From: Erysipelotrichaceae bacterium
GTDB taxonomy: Bacteria > Bacillota_I > Bacilli_A > Erysipelotrichales > Erysipelotrichaceae
Direction of reading: 5' to 3'
Assembly (NCBI GenBank): GCA_017419065.1
Contig: JAFOMB010000060.1
Coordinates: 1-10,424 of the forward strand
DNA: 10,424 bases
In this document: positions 1-7,279 of the stretch, in pieces
Layout: the number at the start of each line of letters is the position of its first letter
Position numbering within the stretch: the stretch's first letter is position 1
Program-made: the position numbers and the translations under genes
Notes under the pieces: model-generated
Told to the model about the DNA's origin: nothing
Seen by the model: only the letters and a program-made list of their open reading frames with translations
The model's database searches: none

Positions 1-1413
1 GATCACGATGTCACGTCTCACAAGATCCCCTGTCTCCGGAACATTACCCTTTGTGTAGGCCTTGAGGGCCCCTTCCAGGGTCTCGGAAACTTCCATGTGG
101 GAATACTGGGAAGCATCGACGATCGCATACATCTTCACAAGGCCCAGATTGTCTTTCAGCACCATCACATAGGCCGGAGCGCCGTCGATATTGATGAGGC
201 TTGGGAAGGACGCACGGTATCTCTTTTCCTGGACTTCACCTTCGGCCGCTCTCATGACAGAATCTTCATCTGTCGATTCGAAGTAGGCCAGAGAGATCTC
301 GCCGCTTCTCTCATTGGCCATGTAGTAGCCGATATTCGATTCATCGTTGGTGACAGAGGTCACACCGGTATAGACATAGACATCGTTGTCCTTGATGACG
401 TAGCCGAAGTCGTTCTCTCTTTCTTCTTCACCGTCGCTGTTATAGGTCACGGTCGTAGCGGATTCGATGAGGCCTTTCTGTCCGAAGATGGAGTTCCAGA
501 AGCCGTTGACGAGTTTTCCGCGGATGTCGAAGTACTTCGAGATGTAGTCGCCGTTATAGACGATGTCGACCCATTCCGGAAGATCCTTTGTTTCATAGCG
601 CATCGTATCGCCGTTCACCGGATCGACGACAATGGCGCCGTTGATCTTCTTTCCTCCGAATAATCCGATCGTATAGGTATAAGTAGGAGCTACATAGTAG
701 GCCTTTCCCTCTTCATCGATCTCAAAGTGCGGTGTATCGAAGAAGACTGTCAGATACTTTCCGTAGATGTGTCTCTCCAGGTCCTCCGAGAAGCGGGCAC
801 TCGGGACGTATTTCATCCCCTGTTCCAGTTCGACATATTCAGCAGTGAGGGCGTTCGGATCGACGATCACATAGCCCGGGATGCCGGTTCCCCTGTTGGC
901 TGCCCACTTCCATAAGGACGCATAGCGCAGTGCGGAGACCTTTACCGGGGCATCGTGATAGGCGATGGTCATATAGTCGTCGGATACTTCAAACTGGCTG
1001 ACGATATCGCTCAGAGCGCCGATCTTGCGGTTGCCGAGGACCTTGCTGGACTCGGTATCCATCAGCGGGATCTGATCGAGGTCATCTACAGTCGGCAGAT
1101 CTCTTTCTTCGCTCATCTGCACATCCAGCAGCTTCGTATAGGCAGAAGCGTGGAAGATCTGCGAAGAGGCGATACCGCCGACGAGAAGGAAGACGATCAG
1201 GACAGCAGCGATGAGGCCAGGGACCTTTGCGGCTTTCACCTGTTCCGGCGATGTCTTCTTCCCCAGGGAGAAGATCAGAGCGATCGCGATGACGTTCATC
1301 AGGATGATGATCCAAAGACCCGGATTGCGGAAGCTGATCACCGGCAGTGCTGTATAGAAGATAAGGGCATTCAATACAATCAAGATGACGCCCGGAATGA
1401 CGATCTTTTTCAT
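1..1413 (-). CDS. Membrane-anchored protein of unknown function with repeated PepSY-like units (C-terminus off window)
   Basis: The minus-strand frame stays open from the ATG at 1413 to the left edge, giving 471 codons without a stop; the true C-terminus lies outside. Three hydrophobic segments (about residues 3-23, 33-50 and 65-83) anchor a large soluble part that starts near residue 90. No cleavable signal peptide or lipobox is visible. In the soluble part a pattern recurs: a Tyr/Val-rich strand, a short turn, then a strand ending in V-D-P or V-D-A (near residues 181-186, 259-265 and 430-434). This resembles PepSY-like units, but I cannot assign a domain. The stretch at about 390-440 (VQEKRYRASFP, then a VLKDNLGLVKMYAIV strand) feels like a conserved signature of an uncharacterised Bacillota membrane-protein family; that is from memory only. 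The start is supported by an AAGGAGGA site at 1421-1428 and a promoter directly upstream. Its function is unknown. Confidence 0.85.
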   Translation of the reverse strand, partial: MKKIVIPGVILIVLNALIFYTALPVISFRNPGLWIIILMNVIAIALIFSLGKKTSPEQVKAAKVPGLIAAVLIVFLLVGGIASSQIFHASAYTKLLDVQMSEERDLPTVDDLDQIPLMDTESSKVLGNRKIGALSDIVSQFEVSDDYMTIAYHDAPVKVSALRYASLWKWAANRGTGIPGYVIVDPNALTAEYVELEQGMKYVPSARFSEDLERHIYGKYLTVFFDTPHFEIDEEGKAYYVAPTYTYTIGLFGGKKINGAIVVDPVNGDTMRYETKDLPEWVDIVYNGDYISKYFDIRGKLVNGFWNSIFGQKGLIESATTVTYNSDGEEERENDFGYVIKDNDVYVYTGVTSVTNDESNIGYYMANERSGEISLAYFESTDEDSVMRAAEGEVQEKRYRASFPSLINIDGAPAYVMVLKDNLGLVKMYAIVDASQYSHMEVSETLEGALKAYTKGNVPETGDLVRRDIVI

Positions 1414-1442
1414 AAGACGTTCCTCCTTTATATGGTATCTTG

Positions 1443-1471
1443 ATTGTATCATAGGTTCGTTTGACCGTCAA
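1443..1471 (-). promoter_or_regulatory. Sigma-A promoter of the membrane-protein gene
   Basis: Read on the minus strand, TTGACG (1466-1471) is separated by exactly 17 bases from TACAAT (1443-1448). Each hexamer matches the consensus in 5 of 6 positions. The predicted transcript starts near 1436, followed by a strong AAGGAGGA site (1421-1428) 7 bases before the ATG at 1413. The promoter lies just downstream of the terminator of the preceding gene, so this gene forms its own transcription unit. This is inferred from sequence only. Confidence 0.8.
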
Positions 1472-1481
1472 TAGATGATAG

Positions 1482-1503
1482 AAAAAGACCGTTTTCACGG
1501 TCT
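1482..1503 (-). terminator. Intrinsic terminator of the ribokinase-like gene
   Basis: A perfect 7-bp stem (AGACCGT with ACGGTCT, 1486-1503) closes a GAAA tetraloop as read on the minus strand, and is followed by a run of T residues (complement of 1482-1485). It begins 7 bases after the end of the sugar kinase gene and is oriented to stop its transcription. Confidence 0.8.
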
Positions 1504-1509
1504 GTATTT

Positions 1510-2388
1510 TTATAAGAGATCCTTCATCTCCGGAATGGAATCGGCAGCGCCTTTTCCCTGAACGGTGATGCTGGAAGCTTTCGCAGCCAGATCCAGAGCC
1601 TTCTTGACATCCTTATCCTTCAGATAGGAAGCCAGGAAGAAACCGGTAAAGGTATCCCCGGCCGCTGTCGTATCGACGGCAGTCACAGGATAGGCCTTCT
1701 GATAGACCACCATGTCCTTTCCGATATAGTAGGAGCCATCCTTTCCGACGGTCATGACGACTTCCTTATCGGCGTATTTCTCCTTTAAAGCCAGAATGAT
1801 GTCTTCGATCTTCTCGCTGTCGCATTCCGATAAGCCCCTTCCCTCTGTCTCATTCACGATGAAGAGATCGATGAGGTCTAACGGATAGGAAAAGACCAGT
1901 TCATTCATCGGCGCGGTATTGAAGGCGATATACATCCCCAACTCACGAGCCTTCCGGATGATATAGGACATAGAGGAGATCTCGTTCTGCAGTAAGAGGA
2001 CATCGCCCTCTTCAAAGTGTTCCAGGACGTCATCGACCTGTTTTTCATCGATGAGCTGGTTGGCGCCTCCGTATAAGACGATACGGTTTTCACCCCTGCA
2101 GACTTCGATACGCGCATGGCCTCCGGCATTCTTCTCGTCCTTCAGGAGATAGTCTGTCTTGACGCCGTACTTATTCAGATAGTCGATGAAATCCTGTCCG
2201 TCATAGCCGACTCTTCCCGCATGATAGACATCGAGTCCTGCCTTCTTCAAGGCGATGGACTGATTGAGACCCTTTCCTCCGAATCCTCTCATATAGGAAA
2301 GAGAAGACATCGTCTCTCCCGGCAAGACAAAGTGATCGACTTCGTATACATGGTCATAATTCAGTGATCCGAAATTGAGTACTTTCAT
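1510..2388 (-). CDS. rbsK: Ribokinase-like PfkB-family carbohydrate kinase
   Basis: Cytoplasmic sugar kinase of 292 residues, the usual length for the PfkB family. Visible hallmarks are the N-terminal sugar-binding N-Y-D-H (residues 10-13), the first PfkB signature with the G-G-K-G loop (37-40) followed by L-N-Q, an N-E-T-E motif (179-182) of the kind that positions Mg-ATP, and the second signature D-T-T-A-A-G-D-T-F-T-G (239-249) with the catalytic base Asp245. The N-x-D-H motif and the A-A-G-D form of the anion hole are as in ribokinase, so ATP-dependent phosphorylation of D-ribose to ribose 5-phosphate is the best guess. Related sugars or nucleosides cannot be excluded, because no transporter or regulator for ribose is next to it. 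The ATG at 2388 follows a purine-rich AGAAGGG site (2396-2402). The gene appears to be monocistronic, with its own promoter and terminator. Confidence 0.88.
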   Translation of the reverse strand: MKVLNFGSLNYDHVYEVDHFVLPGETMSSLSYMRGFGGKGLNQSIALKKAGLDVYHAGRVGYDGQDFIDYLNKYGVKTDYLLKDEKNAGGHARIEVCRGENRIVLYGGANQLIDEKQVDDVLEHFEEGDVLLLQNEISSMSYIIRKARELGMYIAFNTAPMNELVFSYPLDLIDLFIVNETEGRGLSECDSEKIEDIILALKEKYADKEVVMTVGKDGSYYIGKDMVVYQKAYPVTAVDTTAAGDTFTGFFLASYLKDKDVKKALDLAAKASSITVQGKGAADSIPEMKDLL

Positions 2389-2417
2389 AGATGATCCCTT
2401 CTTCTGTTTCTGTATCC

Positions 2418-2423
2418 ATTATA
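2418..2423 (-). promoter_or_regulatory. Putative -10 element of the ribokinase-like gene
   Basis: On the minus strand a perfect TATAAT (2418-2423) stands 29 bases before the ATG at 2388. No good -35 hexamer is found 16-18 bases upstream, where the sequence is pyrimidine-rich (TTCTTT type), so the promoter may depend on an activator or be weak. The call rests on the -10 element and on the terminator just upstream, which isolates this gene from the ABC operon. Confidence 0.5.
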
Positions 2424-2440
2424 TCGCAGTCTGAAAGGAG

Positions 2441-2469
2441 AAAAGAAAGGGTACTTGTGAGAGTACCCT
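2441..2469 (-). terminator. Intrinsic terminator of the ABC exporter operon
   Basis: An 8-bp perfect stem (AGGGTACT at 2448-2455 with AGTACCCT at 2462-2469) and a 6-base loop are followed, on the minus strand, by a T-rich tail (complement of 2441-2447, interrupted by one C). It begins about 10 bases after the stop codon of the second ABC gene. The other strand also has a T-rich flank, but no plus-strand gene ends here. Confidence 0.75.
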
Positions 2470-2479
2470 GTTTTCTTCA

Positions 2480-4369
2480 TCAATCCAGTTCGGCCTTTCC
2501 GGTATAGAGCTGATAGTAGCGTCCTTTTAAAGCCAGGAGTTCTTCATGGTCTCCTCTTTCCACGATCTGTCCGTGTTCGAGGACCATGATCGCGTTGGCG
2601 TTTCGGACTGTAGAGAGACGGTGGGCGATGACGAAGGTCGTTCTTCCCTTCATCAGTTCATCCATGCCTTTTTCAATGAGTTTTTCGGTATGGGTATCGA
2701 TGGAGGACGTGGCCTCATCGAGGATCATGACCGGCGGATCGGCAACGGCTGCTCTGGCGATATTCAGAAGCTGACGCTGTCCCTGTGAAAGGTTGGAACC
2801 GTTGGAGGTAAGCATCGTCTGATAGCCCTGAGGAAGTCTGCGGATAAAGGAGTCGGCGTTGCATCTCTTCGCAGCGGCGATGCATTCTTCATCACTTGCG
2901 TCCAGACGTCCGTAGCGGATGTTGTCCATGACGGTACCGGAGAAGAGATTGGTATCCTGCAGGACCATGCCGATGGATCTTCTCAGATCATCTTTCCGGA
3001 TCTCCTTGATCGGGATGCCGTCAAGAGTAATCATACCTTCCTGGTCAGCGACATCATAGAAACGGTTGAGCAGGTTGGTGATGGTCGTCTTTCCTGCACC
3101 GGTAGAACCGACAAAGGCGATCTTCTGACCCGGTTTGGCATATAAGGAGATATCTTTCAGGATGGTCTTTCCCTTGACGTAGGAGAAGGTGACGTTGTTG
3201 AGACGGACATCACCCTTAAGTTCTATGAGTTTCGGAGGATCGACAGGGATCTTCCAGGCCCATCTCTCTGTCTTCTTTTCGGTCTCGACGAGTTCTTCTC
3301 TTCCCTCTTCGATATTGACCAGTTCGATGATGCCGTAGTCGAGTTCCGGTGCGCTGTCCATCATCTCAAAGACTCTCTCGGCTCCGGCTAAAGCCATCAT
3401 GAAGCCGTTGAACTGCTGGGAGATGTTGGCGATCGGCCCGGTAAACTGACGGACATACATCAGGAAGGAGGTCAGAACGCCCAGGCTCATCGTTCCTTCG
3501 ATACAGAACTTCGCACCCACGACCGCTACGATGGCATAGGCGACAAAGGCCAGGTTCCCGTTGACCGGGAAGAGCAGGGACGCATAGGCATTGGTCCTGA
3601 AGGAGGAAAGATAGAGGGCATCGGCGATCTTGTCGAATTCCTCGATGGCTTCCTTTTCATGATTGAAGACCTTGATGACTTTCTGGCCGGAGAACATCTC
3701 TTCGGAATAGCCGTTCATATCGGATACTTCCTTCTGCAGTCCCGCGAAGTAGCGGCGGGAACCGTTGGCCAGGAAGTAGGTCACCAGCATGATGATCACC
3801 AGCATCGCCAGTACGATCAGCATCAGACGGAAATTGAGGACGGCCATCATCGTAAAGCAGCCGACCAGGGTCGTAAATGTCGTGATGAGCTGAGGCATCG
3901 TATCGGCGACCATCGGCCGCATCGTATCGATATCGTTGGTATAGAGGATCATCATCTCGCCATGGGTATGGGAGTCAAAGACTCTCACAGGCAGTCTCTG
4001 CATCTTCTTGAAGAGGTCTTTTCTCAGGTCGTGCAGCATCCCTGTGGAGACGATGGAGATGAGTTTCTTGTTGGTATAGGAGGAGATGACACCGGTCAGA
4101 TAGACAGCGGCCATCAGACATAACATCCTCACGAAGCCGCTCATATCCGGATTCTCCTGTCCGATGAACGGAACGACGTAGTTGTTGATGATCGGAGTGA
4201 AGAAGTAGGAGGAGATGACACCGGTCAAAGAGGAGAGAAGCAGGCAGAAGACAATGGCTGCCAGCTTTCCTTTGTTTCCCTTGACGAGATAATCCAGTGT
4301 CCTGCGTATCGTGCCGCCGACGTCATGAGCACGGGCTGTTCTGATCGTCATATATTTCTTTTCGCTCAT
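2480..4369 (-). CDS. Heterodimeric ABC exporter, subunit with canonical catalytic site (YheH/TM288-like)
   Basis: A membrane-spanning half-transporter of 629 residues with six hydrophobic segments (about 35-58, 80-98, 160-180, 183-201, 270-290 and 295-315), followed by a nucleotide-binding domain from about residue 382. Motifs: Walker A G-S-T-G-A-G-K-T (421-428), Q-loop Gln471, signature L-S-Q-G-Q (527-531) instead of L-S-G-G-Q, Walker B ending D551-E552 with the catalytic Glu present, and switch His583. A charged linker of about 35 residues (345-380) separates the two halves. Intact Glu and His together with a degenerate signature are the pattern of the TM288/YheH-type partner in heterodimeric exporters. 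The substrate is unknown; the family includes multidrug exporters. Its ATG overlaps the stop codon of the preceding gene by one base (TAATG), which suggests translational coupling and equal production. I am confident of the family and leave the substrate open. Confidence 0.95.
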   Translation of the reverse strand: MSEKKYMTIRTARAHDVGGTIRRTLDYLVKGNKGKLAAIVFCLLLSSLTGVISSYFFTPIINNYVVPFIGQENPDMSGFVRMLCLMAAVYLTGVISSYTNKKLISIVSTGMLHDLRKDLFKKMQRLPVRVFDSHTHGEMMILYTNDIDTMRPMVADTMPQLITTFTTLVGCFTMMAVLNFRLMLIVLAMLVIIMLVTYFLANGSRRYFAGLQKEVSDMNGYSEEMFSGQKVIKVFNHEKEAIEEFDKIADALYLSSFRTNAYASLLFPVNGNLAFVAYAIVAVVGAKFCIEGTMSLGVLTSFLMYVRQFTGPIANISQQFNGFMMALAGAERVFEMMDSAPELDYGIIELVNIEEGREELVETEKKTERWAWKIPVDPPKLIELKGDVRLNNVTFSYVKGKTILKDISLYAKPGQKIAFVGSTGAGKTTITNLLNRFYDVADQEGMITLDGIPIKEIRKDDLRRSIGMVLQDTNLFSGTVMDNIRYGRLDASDEECIAAAKRCNADSFIRRLPQGYQTMLTSNGSNLSQGQRQLLNIARAAVADPPVMILDEATSSIDTHTEKLIEKGMDELMKGRTTFVIAHRLSTVRNANAIMVLEHGQIVERGDHEELLALKGRYYQLYTGKAELD

Positions 4370-6105
4370 TATTCAGCCACCCCTTCCATCTGCGTCTGAT
4401 AGAGATCGCGGTAGACATCGTTTCTCTCCAGAAGTTCATCATGAGTTCCGATATCATCGATAGACCCGTCTTTCATCATGATGATGCGGTCCGCTTCCTT
4501 GACGGAAGTGATACGCTGGGCAATGATGATCGTCGTCATCTTTCCCAGCTTCTCTTTAAGAGCCAGCTGGATGCGGTGATCGGTATCGGTATCGACAGCA
4601 CTGGTCGAGTCATCGAGTATGATGACCTTCGGCTTCTTTAACAGCGCTCTGGCGATGCAGAGTCTCTGTTTCTGACCGCCGGAGACGTTGACGCCTCCCT
4701 GCCCCAGATCGGTCTCGTACTTCTTCGGCATCGCCTGGATGAAGTCATCCGCCTGGGCATACCTGCAGGCTTCGACAACTTCTTCATGCGTCGCTTCCGG
4801 ATTGCCCCATTTCAGATTCTCTTCAATGGTACCGGAGAAGAGCGTGTTCTTCTGAAGGACCATGGATACGGCATCACGCAGGGTGTGGAGCTTGTATTCC
4901 TTGACATTCCTGCCGCCTACCAGGACCTCTCCTTCCGTAGCGTCATACAGACGCGGGATGAGCTGTACGAGAGACGTCTTGGAGGAACCGGTGGATCCGA
5001 TGATCCCGATGACTTCTCCTTCATGTATTTTCAGATCGATATCATTCAGAGCGTTGTTTTCCGCATCCTCCGAATACTTGAAGGAGACATGGCGGAATTC
5101 GATATCGCCGTTTTCCACCTGAAGCTCAGGATCGGCATGATCATCATTGATATCCGGGACTTCATCGAGGAGTTCATTCGCTCTGTCGACCGCTGCCTGG
5201 GCCATGACGATCTGCATCAGCGCATTGGATACCATGACCAGGGAGAACAGGATAGAGCGGACATAGGCGAGATAGGACATGAACTGGCCTGTCGTGAGGC
5301 TTCCGGCGATGATGAATCTTCCTCCGAACCAGGCAATGGCGATCATGCAGGTATACATGATCAGTTCAAAGAACGGCTGCGACATGATGACCAGAGACTC
5401 CGCGAAGCGCTGTGCCGTGGTCACGATCCAGGACTTGTTTTCAAACTTCTCCTGTTCATAGTCTTCTCTGACAAAGGTCTTGACGACACGGATGCCTTCG
5501 ATATTCTCTTTCAGATCATCGTTGAGATCATCGTATTTTCCCATCATGGCGACAAAGCGAGGATGAGCTTTGATCGTGATCGTCATGAGTCCGGCAGCCA
5601 GTATCGGGATGATCAGGGCAAAGATCCCGGCCATCTTGTTGTTCATGCGGAAGACCATGTAGAGGGAGATCGCCAGGTTGATCGGCGCTCTCACCAGCAT
5701 TCTCACGATGGCGACATAGGCCATTCTCAGCATTCTCATATCTCTGGTCAGACGCATGACGATGGAGGAGACAGCGAACTTCTCGATGTTCTTGAAGCTG
5801 TAGTCCTGTATCTTCCGGAACATGGCCTTACGGATATTCCGGATGAAGCGGGCCGAGGAGATAGAGGAGAACAGTCCGGCCAGGATCCCGGTCAGAGCCG
5901 CTCCTACCGCCAGGGCCACCATGATGAGACCGGTCCTGACGATATAGTCGATATCGCCTCCCAGCTGATTCATGCCGACGTCGATGATCCTCGACATCGC
6001 ATACGGGATCGCTACCTCAAAAAAGACTTCGATGACGACAAAAAGCGGTCCTAAAACCGCTGCCCACCAACCGTCTTTCGTGTACTTAAACAGTAATTTA
6101 TACAT
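4369..6105 (-). CDS. Heterodimeric ABC exporter, subunit with degenerate catalytic residues (YheI/TM287-like)
   Basis: A half-transporter of 578 residues: six membrane segments (about 13-34, 56-80, 132-152, 157-175, 245-268 and 274-300), then a nucleotide-binding domain from about 333. Motifs: Walker A G-S-T-G-S-S-K-T (370-377, Lys376, with Ser in place of the usual last Gly), Q-loop Gln418, canonical signature V-S-G-G-Q (474-478), Walker B ending D498-D499, so the catalytic Glu is replaced by Asp, and Gln530 where the switch His normally sits. The Asp and Gln substitutions match what is known of TM287-type subunits. This subunit therefore supplies the good signature to its partner's active site, while its own Walker motifs form the non-hydrolysing site. 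The start is supported by AAGGTGAT (6111-6118) before the ATG at 6105. It is the first gene of the operon and is divergent from mutY. Confidence 0.95.
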   Translation of the reverse strand: MYKLLFKYTKDGWWAAVLGPLFVVIEVFFEVAIPYAMSRIIDVGMNQLGGDIDYIVRTGLIMVALAVGAALTGILAGLFSSISSARFIRNIRKAMFRKIQDYSFKNIEKFAVSSIVMRLTRDMRMLRMAYVAIVRMLVRAPINLAISLYMVFRMNNKMAGIFALIIPILAAGLMTITIKAHPRFVAMMGKYDDLNDDLKENIEGIRVVKTFVREDYEQEKFENKSWIVTTAQRFAESLVIMSQPFFELIMYTCMIAIAWFGGRFIIAGSLTTGQFMSYLAYVRSILFSLVMVSNALMQIVMAQAAVDRANELLDEVPDINDDHADPELQVENGDIEFRHVSFKYSEDAENNALNDIDLKIHEGEVIGIIGSTGSSKTSLVQLIPRLYDATEGEVLVGGRNVKEYKLHTLRDAVSMVLQKNTLFSGTIEENLKWGNPEATHEEVVEACRYAQADDFIQAMPKKYETDLGQGGVNVSGGQKQRLCIARALLKKPKVIILDDSTSAVDTDTDHRIQLALKEKLGKMTTIIIAQRITSVKEADRIIMMKDGSIDDIGTHDELLERNDVYRDLYQTQMEGVAE

Positions 6106-6141
6106 ATTTCATCACCTTTATGTGTTGTATTTTAACACTAA

Positions 6142-6147
6142 ATTATA
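6142..6147 (-). promoter_or_regulatory. Putative -10 element of the ABC exporter operon
   Basis: In the gap shared with mutY, the minus strand carries a perfect TATAAT (6142-6147), giving a leader of about 30 bases before the ATG at 6105. A second candidate, TAAAAT preceded by TGT (extended -10 type, 6129-6134), would leave only about 17 leader bases. Neither has a convincing -35 element. The gap contains no repeat or operator I can support. Confidence 0.45.
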
Positions 6148-6218
6148 TTAAAGAAAAGGGACTGTTACCGAACGATTTTACCGGAAAAAAGACCTCTTCT
6201 TTCGCTTACAATGAAATC

Positions 6219-7253
6219 ATGGAACTCAAGTCTTCCCTTTCAAAAAGAATCCTCTCCTGGTATGAGGAAAATGCCCGTCCCCTTCCCTGGCGCAGGGATA
6301 AGGATCCCTATCATGTCTGGATCTCGGAGATCATGCTTCAGCAGACCCGCATCGAGACGGTCATCCCCTACTATGAAAGGTTCCTCGATGCCCTTCCGGA
6401 TATCGCTTCTTTGGCGTCCGTATCCGATGATGAGCTTTTAAAGCTCTGGCAGGGTCTTGGCTACTACTCCCGGGCGAAGAATCTCAAGAAGGCAGCTATC
6501 GCCATCATGGAGAAATATCAGGGCACCTTCCCGGAAGACTATGAGGATATCCGCAGCCTTCCGGGCATAGGTCCCTATACTGCCGGCGCCATCGCCTCCA
6601 TCTGTTTCGATCAGAAGACACCGGCTATCGACGGGAATGTCCTGCGCGTCTTCGGGCGTTTCCTCGAAGAAGAAAGGAACACCGCAGATGTCTCCTTTAA
6701 AAAGGACCTCCACGAAGCCCTCGTCCGGATCTATCCGGAGAAGGCCGGCGATTTCACCAGTGCCCTCATGGAGATCGGCGAGATCCTCTGTCTTCCCAAT
6801 ACCCTTCCTCTATGTGAAGAGTGTCCGTTGAAGAAAGACTGCCTCTCTTATAAACATCAAAGCACTCTCGAATATCCGAAGATGCCGGAAAAGAAGAAGG
6901 CCAGAAGAGAAGAGAGAAGTATCTTCCTGCTTCTTCATGAAAATAAAGCGGCCATAGGAAAAAGAGGAGACAGCGGCCTGCTTTCGGGACTCTATGAATT
7001 CCCGAATGAGGAAGGACGCTTCTCGGAAGAAGAGATCCTGAATAGATTCAAAGGCCTTCAGCCAGTCTCTTCCAGGAAGGCCGGAAGCTATGTCCACCAG
7101 TTCTCCCATATCCACTGGGACAATGAGGTCTGGATCATCCAATGCGGGAAAGAAGACCTCTATGAATGGATGTCTTTGAAGGACATCGAAGAAAAGGCAG
7201 CTCTGCCGAGCGCCTTTGCGAAGTGTATGGAATACCTGAAAGAAGAGTTATAA
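6219..7253 (+). CDS. mutY: Adenine DNA glycosylase MutY
   Basis: Base-excision repair enzyme that removes adenine mispaired with 8-oxoguanine. Counted from the ATG at 6219 it has 344 residues, close to the usual 350. The catalytic Glu37 (S-E-I-M-L-Q-Q-T), Tyr120 and Asp138 (A-I-D-G-N-V) are present, the Glu and Asp at the same numbers as in E. coli MutY. The helix-hairpin-helix L-P-G-I-G-P-Y is at 114-120. An iron-sulphur cluster loop has Cys191, 199, 202 and 208; its first spacing is seven residues, one more than in E. coli. The C-terminal NUDIX-like domain (about 232-344) carries the F-S-H motif (295-297) used in 8-oxoguanine recognition. An in-frame ATG at 6120 would add 33 residues that do not resemble MutY. 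Neither start has a ribosome binding site; I prefer 6219 because it matches the family. The gene stands alone between divergent and convergent neighbours. Confidence 0.95.
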   Translation: MELKSSLSKRILSWYEENARPLPWRRDKDPYHVWISEIMLQQTRIETVIPYYERFLDALPDIASLASVSDDELLKLWQGLGYYSRAKNLKKAAIAIMEKYQGTFPEDYEDIRSLPGIGPYTAGAIASICFDQKTPAIDGNVLRVFGRFLEEERNTADVSFKKDLHEALVRIYPEKAGDFTSALMEIGEILCLPNTLPLCEECPLKKDCLSYKHQSTLEYPKMPEKKKARREERSIFLLLHENKAAIGKRGDSGLLSGLYEFPNEEGRFSEEEILNRFKGLQPVSSRKAGSYVHQFSHIHWDNEVWIIQCGKEDLYEWMSLKDIEEKAALPSAFAKCMEYLKEEL

Positions 7254-7276
7254 AAACGCCTGATTATCAGGCGTTT
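7254..7276. terminator. Bidirectional terminator between mutY and the ulaD-like gene
   Basis: A perfect 10-bp stem (AAACGCCTGA with TCAGGCGTTT) around a 3-base loop begins right after the mutY stop codon and ends 3 bases before the end of the converging gene. Read on the minus strand it is followed by TTTTTAT, the better tail; on the plus strand the tail is TTTCGTTTAT. It plausibly serves both convergent genes. Confidence 0.85.
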
Positions 7277-7279
7277 CGT

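Noticed and set aside
97..1443. Three plus-strand open frames (97-663, 727-915, 955-1443) that almost tile the left end
   Set aside because: They are in the mirror register of the minus-strand membrane-protein gene, broken where that gene uses Leu codons TTA. The minus frame has membrane segments, a promoter and a ribosome binding site.
1082..1498. A 138-codon minus-strand frame overlapping the membrane-protein start
   Set aside because: Its beginning runs through the terminator and promoter region and it is out of frame with the supported gene; composition is Arg/Ser/Pro-rich as in shadow frames.
4786..6054. A 422-codon open frame on the plus strand, antisense to the first ABC gene
   Set aside because: It is the mirror register of the real gene. 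The coding strand rarely uses TTA, CTA and TCA codons, so the opposite strand stays open. The translation is rich in Asp, His, Arg and Gly with no recognisable motif, and the ABC gene has full conserved motifs.
6120..6218. N-terminal extension of mutY from the ATG at 6120
   Set aside because: The extra 33 residues do not resemble MutY, there is no ribosome binding site, and the ATG lies in the promoter area of the divergent operon.
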